A stretch of DNA of 7,326 nt, from positions 1-7,326 of the forward strand of contig JBJXEH010000152.1 in the NCBI GenBank assembly GCA_046153995.1. Reading direction: 5' to 3'. Under the pieces are notes generated by a model. The model saw only the letters and a program-made list of their open reading frames with translations, made no database searches and was not told the origin of the DNA. The stretch is from SZUA-430 sp046153995. GTDB taxonomy: Bacteria > Pseudomonadota > Alphaproteobacteria > Micropepsales > Micropepsaceae. The translations under genes and the position numbers were made by a program. Positions 1 to 4,640 of the stretch are shown one piece after another; position 1 is the stretch's first letter, and each line of letters starts with the position of its first letter.

Positions 1-59
1 GGATGGGCTGCGCATTCCCCCCGGAATCCACCGAATCAACCCTCGAATCCGGGATACGT

Positions 60-101
60 GGGTTAACGAATTGCGTCTATCAGTTGGGGAGAGGGTTAAC
101 G
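60..101. repeat. Two direct copies of GGGTTAACG, 33 bp apart
   Basis: GGGTTAACG occurs at 60-68 and again at 93-101. The core GTTAAC is palindromic and contains the TTAA half-site recognised by CtrA-type response regulators. A further TTAA lies at 140-143. The three TTAA words start at 63, 96 and 140, so they are spaced 33 and 44 bp, multiples of the 11-bp step inside a CtrA box, which would put them on one face of the helix. Neither copy has a partner TTAA at N7, so they are half-sites at most. Confidence 0.4.
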
Positions 102-211
102 CTTTCTGCCAAAGGTAGTGATTTTTCTACACCAGGTAGTTAAGAGACGTCCCGTTACTATTCCTAGCGTGTAGAGTTGTGAATTGACGGGGGTGTTTGT
201 CTATGCGCGCC

Positions 212-247
212 CGAATCCCGGTGCTTTAACCTTTGGTTAAGGATTCG
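212..247. repeat. Nested inverted repeat around the CtrA box
   Basis: CGAATCC at 212-218 is the reverse complement of GGATTCG at 241-247. Inside lies TTAACC (226-231) paired with GGTTAA (235-240) around a TTT centre. The two stems are contiguous on the 3' side and separated by a 7-base bulge (219-225) on the 5' side. It may be a protein-binding dyad in DNA. If the transcript starts upstream, it would form a 13-bp hairpin ending 10 bases before the ribosome binding site. Confidence 0.45.
226..240. promoter_or_regulatory. CtrA-type binding box TTAA-N7-TTAA
   Basis: The sequence TTAACCTTTGGTTAA matches the CtrA consensus TTAA-N7-TTAA exactly and is also a perfect inverted repeat (TTAACC-TTT-GGTTAA). 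CtrA is the master cell-cycle response regulator of many Alphaproteobacteria and controls flagellar, pilus and envelope genes. The box ends 33 bases before the start codon at 274, close enough to overlap the promoter or the early leader, so it could activate or repress depending on the unknown transcription start. Confidence 0.65.
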
Positions 248-257
248 CGGACAGCGC

Positions 258-265
258 GGAAGGGG
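258..265 (+). promoter_or_regulatory. Ribosome binding site deciding the start at 274
   Basis: GGAAGGGG is a purine-rich Shine-Dalgarno-like stretch with an 8-base gap to the ATG at 274. It supports this start over the in-frame ATGs at 283 and 334, neither of which has an equally placed purine run. Confidence 0.6.
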
Positions 266-273
266 CGTCTCGC

Positions 274-1680
274 ATGACCAATATGGCGGCAGCATCGGCA
301 ACGGGCACGACGGGTCACGGCGGGCCGGTGCGGATGAAGCTGGCCGATGCGATCAAGCAGGCGCAGGCGTTGTGCGCCAAGGGCCAACTGGACGCGGCCG
401 AGAAGATCGCGCTCGCCGTTTTGCAGAAGCAGCCGAAGCAGCCGCAGACGATGCAGGTGTTGGCTTCCGTCGCCGAGCAGCGCGGCGATCCGCAGCGCGC
501 CATTCGAATTCTTCGCGAGGCGCTGACCGGCGCGCAAACCGATGCGCTCGCGCTCATGAACCTCTGCCGCGCTTACCGCATGCAGGGGCAACTGAAAGAG
601 TCGCGCGCGGCGGGCGAAGCGGCCGTGCGTATGGGCACGGTGCCGGATGCGATCGCCGATCTGGGTGACACCTACACGGCGATGGCCGAGCACGATTTGG
701 CGCTGCAGGCGTTCGAGCATGCGGTCGCGCGGCGGCCGCAGTTGCCGCGGGCGCATCTGGGGCTTGCGCATGCGCTGCTGATGAAGGGCGAGTTTCGTTC
801 CGGGTGGGCCGAGTACGAGTGGCGCTACAAGCTTGCCAATACCAAAGACATCTTGCCGAAGTTCAAGCAGCCGGTTTGGAACGGCATGCCGCTGAAAGCG
901 AGCCGGTTGCTCGTCATTTGCGAGCAGGGGTTCGGCGATTGCTTCCAGTTTGCGCGGTATCTGCCGATGGTGCGCGAGCGTGTCGCCTCCGTCGTGATCG
1001 GTACGGGGCCCGAGATCCGTTCGGTGATGGCGAACGTTGCCGGCGAGGCCTACGAGACGCACGAGCGGTGGGAGAATTTGCCGCCGTTTCACTATCAGAT
1101 TGCTATCTCAAGCTTACCGATGGTGTTCGGTACGACGCTTGAGACCATTCCCGCGAAGGTGCCGTATTTGAGCGCCGATCCGGCGAAGGCGGCGGCTTGG
1201 CGCGCGCGTTTGGACGCCGCTGCGCAGGGCCGGAAGAAAGTCGGCTTCGTTTGGCAGGGACGGCCTGCGCATCCGAACGACCGCGTGCGGTCGGTTGGGC
1301 TTGATGCGCTGACGCCACTTTTGCAGATGGCCAAAATCCTGCCGGTGTCTCTGCAGTTCGGTGCGGGGCAAGATCAGCTGGCGAAGCATCCCGCGCGGGC
1401 GCGCGTGCTCGACGTTGCGGGCGAGATCAAGGACTTCGGCGATACGGCGGCGGTGATCGCGGGCCTCGACTGCGTGGTGACGATCGATTCCGCGATAGCC
1501 CATCTTGCCGGCGCGATGGGCAAGCCCGCGTTCGTGATGCTTTCGCATGCCGGCGAATGGCGCTGGCTCGAGAAGCGCACAGACTCGCCTTGGTATCCGG
1601 CGCTCGAGCTCGTGCGCCAACAGAAGCCCGGCGCTTGGGATGGCGTCGTTCAGCGCATCGCGGCGCGCCTTCGTACATGA
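274..1680 (+). CDS. TPR-containing glycosyltransferase-like protein
   Basis: A 468-residue cytoplasmic protein with no signal peptide or membrane helix. Residues about 22-187 form roughly five TPR units (for example 22-55, 56-89, 123-156), a scaffold that usually binds a protein partner or acceptor. Residues about 209-468 match the GT-B-like domain often found behind TPRs in Proteobacteria, related to ADP-heptose:LPS glycosyltransferases (GT9-like). Its hallmarks are CEQGFGDCFQFARYLP (216-231), VGFVWQGRPAHPNDR (323-337), the sugar-nucleotide-binding-type stretch DSAIAHLAGAMGKP (405-418), and DSPWYP near 437-442. The usual first residue of the GEQGLGD motif is Cys here. The start is chosen for the purine-rich site at 258-265. 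The sulfotransferase gene follows 19 bp downstream, so the pair is probably co-transcribed. Donor and acceptor cannot be read from sequence; modification of a surface glycan or protein is inferred. Confidence 0.88.
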   Translation: MTNMAAASATGTTGHGGPVRMKLADAIKQAQALCAKGQLDAAEKIALAVLQKQPKQPQTMQVLASVAEQRGDPQRAIRILREALTGAQTDALALMNLCRAYRMQGQLKESRAAGEAAVRMGTVPDAIADLGDTYTAMAEHDLALQAFEHAVARRPQLPRAHLGLAHALLMKGEFRSGWAEYEWRYKLANTKDILPKFKQPVWNGMPLKASRLLVICEQGFGDCFQFARYLPMVRERVASVVIGTGPEIRSVMANVAGEAYETHERWENLPPFHYQIAISSLPMVFGTTLETIPAKVPYLSADPAKAAAWRARLDAAAQGRKKVGFVWQGRPAHPNDRVRSVGLDALTPLLQMAKILPVSLQFGAGQDQLAKHPARARVLDVAGEIKDFGDTAAVIAGLDCVVTIDSAIAHLAGAMGKPAFVMLSHAGEWRWLEKRTDSPWYPALELVRQQKPGAWDGVVQRIAARLRT

Positions 1681-1685
1681 ACCCC

Positions 1686-1690
1686 AGGGA
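1686..1690 (+). promoter_or_regulatory. Ribosome binding site deciding the start at 1700
   Basis: AGGGA lies 9 bases before the ATG at 1700, in the 19-bp gap after the upstream stop. The frame stays open back to an ATG at 1547, but that extension lies wholly inside the preceding gene, is Ser/Arg-rich and resembles no TPR sequence. The start at 1700 is therefore preferred. Confidence 0.6.
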
Positions 1691-1699
1691 CCAAGAACA

Positions 1700-3823
1700 A
1701 TGAACAAGCCCCAACCCGTAAACACGCCAGCCTCCGCCCAACGCATGAGCCCGGCGCAAGCCCTGCAACTGGCAGCGCAGCATCAGCAATCAGGGCGGCC
1801 GGCGCAGGCCGAGGGCGTGCTCCGGCAACTGCTGCAGCAACGGCCCAACGATGCGGAGGCGCTGCATCAGCTGGCCATTCTGGCGTACCAGGCGGGAAAG
1901 ATGCCGCTGGCCGTGCAGCTGATCGAGCGCGCGATCGGCGTCAACCCGAACGTTCATGTGTACCACGCGAACATCGCAGAAATGTACCGGCGGCTCGATC
2001 AGCCGCAGAAGGCAATCGAACACGGCAAACGGGCGATAGCGCTAAAAGCCGACGCGCCGGATGCGCATAACAATCTGGGAATCGCGCATTTCGATCTCGC
2101 CGACTACGAAACGGCGATCCGGTGCTACGAGCAGGCGATCGCGCTTCGCCCGCGGTTTGCCGAGGCGATCAGCAACAGGGCGAACGCGCTTCGCCAGATG
2201 AAGCGCTACGAGGAGGCGGAAGGCGAGTACCGGCGTTCGCTTGCGATCAATCCGTCCTATGCGGAGGCGCACAACAATCTGGGCAGCGTGCTGCGCGATT
2301 TGGAACGGCACGAAGAGGCCGAGACCGCCTATCGCCGGGCCGTCGATCTGAAGCCGATGTATATCGAGGCTTTGAACAACCTGATTTTGGCGCAGAAGGA
2401 GCTCAAGAAGTACGACGAGGCGATTGCGACAGCTCAGAAGGTTTTGGGCCTCGATCCGAACAATGCGGACGCGCACTGCTACTTGGGCGGCGTCTATGTC
2501 GATCAGAAGAAGCCGGAACCGGCGCTGGAGGCGTTGCGCAAGTCGCTGACCTTCAAGCCCGACAAGCCAGAAACGCACAACATGGTTGGGCGCGCGCTCT
2601 TCGACATGAACGAGCCGGCGAAGGCGGTGGAGGCTTACAAACGTGCGATCGCGCTGAAGCCGGATTTCGCCGACCCCTACAACAACATGGGCAATGTGTT
2701 GAAGGAGCTCGGCCGGTTCGAGGAAGCGCTTGTTTCGTTCGATACGGCGATTTCGCTGCAGCCCGATACGATCGGCGTCTATGTGAACCTGTCGGATGCG
2801 AAGAAGTTCCGCGACGGCGACGACAAGCACTTGCGCGCGATCGAAGGATTTTTGTCGAAGTTCGACACTCTGAAAGACGAGGACCGGATGCATGCCGGGT
2901 TCGCGGCGGCGAAGGCCTACGACGACCTCAAGCGTTACGAGCTTGGGTTTCCCTATCTGATCCGTGCGAATGCGTTAAAGCGCAAGTCCATCGGCTACGA
3001 CGAGCCGACGGTGTTGAAGCTGTTCGAGCGTATCCGGGAGACGTTTACGCCCGAGCTTGTGAGCGCCAAGGCGGGCAGCGGATTTGCGACGCAGAAGCCG
3101 ATCTTCGTACTTGGCATGCCGCGGTCGGGAACGACACTGGTCGAGCAGATATTGGCGAGCCATTCGCGCGTGACGGGCGCCGGCGAACTCAAAGACATGA
3201 GCGACACGATCAACCTGGTGCGTAGCAGCGACGGGAACCAAGCCGCCTACCCCGAGTTCATGCCTGTGCTGTCGCCGCAAGAACTTGCGAAGATCGGCGA
3301 AGTGTACGCCGCGAAGCTCGATCGTCACGCGCCGGGAGCCGAGCGCATCACAGACAAAATGCCGTCAAATTTCTATTTTCTGGGGCTCATTCACCTGGCG
3401 CTGCCAGGCGCGAAGGTCATTCACACGAACCGCAACCCTGTCGATACGTGCGTGTCGTGCTTCTCGAAACTGTTCGCGGGCGAGCAGAGCCAGACCTACG
3501 ATCTTGCCGAGCTTGGGCGGTATTACCGGGCGTATCACGGGTTGATGGCGCATTGGCGCGCTGTACTGCCGCCGGGCGCGTTCCTCGACGTGCAGTACGA
3601 AGAGGTTGTGGCGGATACGGAGGGCCAGGCACGGCGCATCCTCGATCACTGCGGGCTTGAGTGGAGCCCGCAGGTACTTGACTTCCACCGGACCGAGCGG
3701 CCGGTAAAGACGGCGAGCGCGCGGCAAGTGCGCCAGCCGATTTACGGCTCGTCGGTTCAGCGGTGGCGGAACTACGAGAAATTCCTGGGGCCGCTGCTCG
3801 ACGAGTTGGGCGATCTCTCTTAA
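1700..3823 (+). CDS. TPR-containing sulfotransferase family protein
   Basis: A 707-residue protein predicted to transfer sulfate from PAPS. Ten uninterrupted 34-residue TPR units run from about residue 17 to 356 with the usual A-N-N-L-G and A-L-P positions. The sulfotransferase domain spans about 466-700. The 5'-phosphosulfate loop is GMPRSGTTL (472-480). The 3'-phosphate-binding pair is Arg578 and Ser586, the 8-residue spacing usual in PAPS sulfotransferases, within NRNPVDTCVSC. Glu496 in GAGEL lies 21 residues after Arg475, the same spacing as the catalytic Arg/Glu pair of animal protein-tyrosine sulfotransferase (recalled). DKMPSNFYFLGLI (552-564) and RWRNYEKF near the C-terminus are typical of TPR-sulfotransferases. 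There is no signal peptide or membrane segment, so a cytoplasmic site is likely. The acceptor, protein or glycan, is unknown; the TPR array may present it. It follows the TPR-glycosyltransferase by 19 bp and probably shares its promoter. Confidence 0.92.
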   Translation: MNKPQPVNTPASAQRMSPAQALQLAAQHQQSGRPAQAEGVLRQLLQQRPNDAEALHQLAILAYQAGKMPLAVQLIERAIGVNPNVHVYHANIAEMYRRLDQPQKAIEHGKRAIALKADAPDAHNNLGIAHFDLADYETAIRCYEQAIALRPRFAEAISNRANALRQMKRYEEAEGEYRRSLAINPSYAEAHNNLGSVLRDLERHEEAETAYRRAVDLKPMYIEALNNLILAQKELKKYDEAIATAQKVLGLDPNNADAHCYLGGVYVDQKKPEPALEALRKSLTFKPDKPETHNMVGRALFDMNEPAKAVEAYKRAIALKPDFADPYNNMGNVLKELGRFEEALVSFDTAISLQPDTIGVYVNLSDAKKFRDGDDKHLRAIEGFLSKFDTLKDEDRMHAGFAAAKAYDDLKRYELGFPYLIRANALKRKSIGYDEPTVLKLFERIRETFTPELVSAKAGSGFATQKPIFVLGMPRSGTTLVEQILASHSRVTGAGELKDMSDTINLVRSSDGNQAAYPEFMPVLSPQELAKIGEVYAAKLDRHAPGAERITDKMPSNFYFLGLIHLALPGAKVIHTNRNPVDTCVSCFSKLFAGEQSQTYDLAELGRYYRAYHGLMAHWRAVLPPGAFLDVQYEEVVADTEGQARRILDHCGLEWSPQVLDFHRTERPVKTASARQVRQPIYGSSVQRWRNYEKFLGPLLDELGDLS

Positions 3824-4455
3824 GCGGTAATCGCGCGCGACATGGCGTCGAAGGATTGCCGGAAGCCGTGCAACAACTGGTCGATGCGGACCTTGCGGTC
3901 CTGCTGCTGGCGGTCCTTGACGGTGTAGACTAGCGAGAGCGTTTGCCCGGCGCGGAGCTGTTCTACCGCCTCGGCCGGCAGCGCGCCTTGGACCAAGCAC
4001 TGCTTCGCGTTGCATTTGATGGGCGCTTTAAAGGCCGTGTTCTTGTCGATGGCGAAGCTGACGCTGTCGGATGCCTTGGCGCCCAAGGGCAGCACGAACA
4101 GGATGCCGGGTGCCGGCTGGTTGTTCATCATCACCACGTTAAACCCCGCGGCCAGGACTGCCGTGTTGTTGGGACCGCGGACGGTCATCTTTGCATTCGT
4201 TAAGCAGAGGCGCTTGCCGGTCTCCTCACCGGGCTTTTGCACGTTGTGACAGCTTAGCGTCCAAAGGCCGAAGCCTTGCTTGCCGACGAAGCCGGGCTCG
4301 ATCGCCACCTCCTGGACCGGGGGTAGGCGAACGGCGCGGGGCCCTTGATCCGGCCGGTTCTCGCGCGACCACTGAAAGGCCAAGACCGATACCCAGATGA
4401 GGGCGGCGACGGCGCCAATGCCTACCAACGTGCTTGTCTCGAAGAGTCTTTTCAT
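3820..4455 (-). CDS. IalB-family (invasion-associated locus B) membrane-anchored protein
   Basis: A 211-residue protein with an uncleaved-looking hydrophobic helix at about residues 10-28 and the rest predicted periplasmic. The body fits the invasion-associated locus B family (PF06776), from memory. It has an early FGLWTLSC (62-69), a middle LFVLPLGAKAS (119-129) followed by SVSFAID, the CNAKQC pair (148-153), and a closing LLHGFRQSFDAM (194-205). Four cysteines (69, 84, 148, 153) could form two disulfides, as is common in this family. IalB proteins are frequent in Rhizobiales and relatives; their molecular role is poorly defined, and the 'invasion' name comes from Bartonella. The start is the only Met before the membrane helix; its ribosome binding site is weak. 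The gene converges on the sulfotransferase gene, their stop codons overlapping in one TTAA, and diverges from the OmpA/BON gene. Confidence 0.8.
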   Translation of the reverse strand: MKRLFETSTLVGIGAVAALIWVSVLAFQWSRENRPDQGPRAVRLPPVQEVAIEPGFVGKQGFGLWTLSCHNVQKPGEETGKRLCLTNAKMTVRGPNNTAVLAAGFNVVMMNNQPAPGILFVLPLGAKASDSVSFAIDKNTAFKAPIKCNAKQCLVQGALPAEAVEQLRAGQTLSLVYTVKDRQQQDRKVRIDQLLHGFRQSFDAMSRAITA

Positions 4456-4506
4456 CGTTGCCCAGTGATTTGGTTAAGGCGGCTAAGACTAGGTGAGCGG
4501 GCAACG
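4456..4506 (-). repeat. Inverted repeat at the IalB gene start
   Basis: CGTTGCCC (4456-4463) and GGGCAACG (4499-4506) are perfect 8-base inverted arms around a 35-base loop. On the IalB transcript, the arm touching the ATG is the one that would normally hold the ribosome binding site, so pairing could limit translation. The arms could also be an operator dyad. Seen in the sequence; function inferred. Confidence 0.4.
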
Positions 4507-4515
4507 TGCTTCAAT

Positions 4516-4578
4516 CCGGGGCACCTGCAACCTTAAGACGCGAGAAGACGCGTTCAGCAGGTTCACGCCACGCCCCGG
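4516..4578 (+). other. Possible structured mRNA leader of the OmpA/BON gene
   Basis: Three nested complementary pairs occur in order: CCGGGGC (4516-4522) with GCCCCGG (4572-4578); ACCTGC (4523-4528) with GCAGGT (4557-4562); and ACGCG (4538-4542) with CGCGT (4549-4553) around a 6-base AGAAGA loop. The first two stems are contiguous on the 5' side, with a 9-base bulge (4563-4571) on the 3' side. I do not recognise it as a known riboswitch or ncRNA class. It would lie in the 5' leader if transcription starts upstream of 4516, which is not shown. Confidence 0.4.
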
Positions 4579-4604
4579 CAATGGTAGGAAACTCTTTCGC
4601 TTAA

Positions 4605-4637
4605 CGGGCCTAACAAATCCCCAGGCCCGCGGGGTGG
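4605..4637 (+). promoter_or_regulatory. Hairpin and ribosome binding site before the OmpA/BON start
   Basis: CGGGCCT (4605-4611) pairs with AGGCCCG (4623-4629) around an 11-base loop. It is followed one base later by GGGGTGG (4631-4637), the only purine-rich stretch before the ATG at 4641, with a short 3-base gap. CCCC at 4619-4622 could instead pair with GGGG at 4631-4634 and hide the ribosome binding site. The two pairings cannot easily coexist. Confidence 0.4.
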
Positions 4638-4640
4638 CTT

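Larger units (their letters stand above)
24..246. promoter_or_regulatory. Cluster of five GANTC (CcrM-type) sites
   Basis: GANTC words lie at 24-28, 33-37, 45-49, 213-217 (all GAATC) and 242-246 (GATTC). In Alphaproteobacteria GANTC is the target of the cell-cycle methyltransferase CcrM, and its methylation state in promoters is read by GcrA. Scanning the other ~7 kb by eye gave only about a dozen, so the density here is roughly ten times higher. Two of the sites flank the CtrA box at 226-240. The words are seen directly; their methylation and use in regulation are inferred. Confidence 0.6.
1..273 (+). promoter_or_regulatory. Upstream regulatory region of the TPR transferase operon
   Basis: No convincing gene is visible here. 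Short open stretches exist in all three forward frames, closing at 64-66, 116-118 and 141-143, but none has a recognisable protein. The stretch is visibly more AT-rich than the genes. It carries five GANTC words, five TTAA words and one complete TTAA-N7-TTAA box. That makes it a probable promoter and control region for the gene starting at 274. A TTGACG at 184-189 resembles a -35 element, but no good -10 sits at the proper distance, so no exact promoter is called. An end of an unseen upstream gene in the first ~120 bases cannot be excluded. Confidence 0.65.
4456..4640. promoter_or_regulatory. Divergent intergenic region (IalB / OmpA-BON genes)
   Basis: This 185-bp space must hold promoters for both flanking genes. 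No confident -35/-10 pair is visible on either strand. The word TTTGGTTAAGG at 4469-4479 also occurs at 232-242, where it covers half of the CtrA box, so a CtrA half-site here is possible. The region is dense in inverted repeats (4456-4506, 4516-4578, 4605-4629) and contains a direct repeat AAGACGCG at 4535-4542 and 4545-4552, exactly 10 bp apart. Confidence 0.55.

Noticed and set aside
3..143. Small open frame of 46 codons starting with ATG at 3
   Set aside because: No ribosome binding site can be seen at the window edge, no known protein is resembled, and the other two forward frames are open for similar distances.
226..1092. 288-codon open frame on the minus strand opposite the TPR-glycosyltransferase gene
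   Set aside because: Arg/Leu/His-rich composition typical of an antisense shadow in GC-rich coding DNA; no recognisable domain, and the opposite strand has clear family motifs.
1547..1699. 51-codon N-terminal extension of the TPR-sulfotransferase
   Set aside because: Lies inside the upstream gene, is Ser/Arg-rich, and a well-placed AGGGA favours the start at 1700.
2135..2652. GCGATCGC palindromes (2135-2142, 2645-2652) resembling cyanobacterial HIP1
   Set aside because: Both encode the Ala-Ile-Ala part of TPR units; recurrence follows from the protein repeat.
2042..2893. 283-codon minus-strand open frame opposite the TPR array
   Set aside because: Its regularity mirrors the 34-residue TPR repeat of the real gene on the plus strand; no independent protein signature.
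3365..4015. Minus-strand open frame spanning the convergent junction
   Set aside because: It overlaps both the sulfotransferase and IalB genes in a different frame and has low-complexity Arg/Pro/Ala content.
4601..4614. TTAACGGGCCTAAC as a second CtrA box
   Set aside because: The second half reads TAAC after six bases, not TTAA after seven; it fails the consensus.
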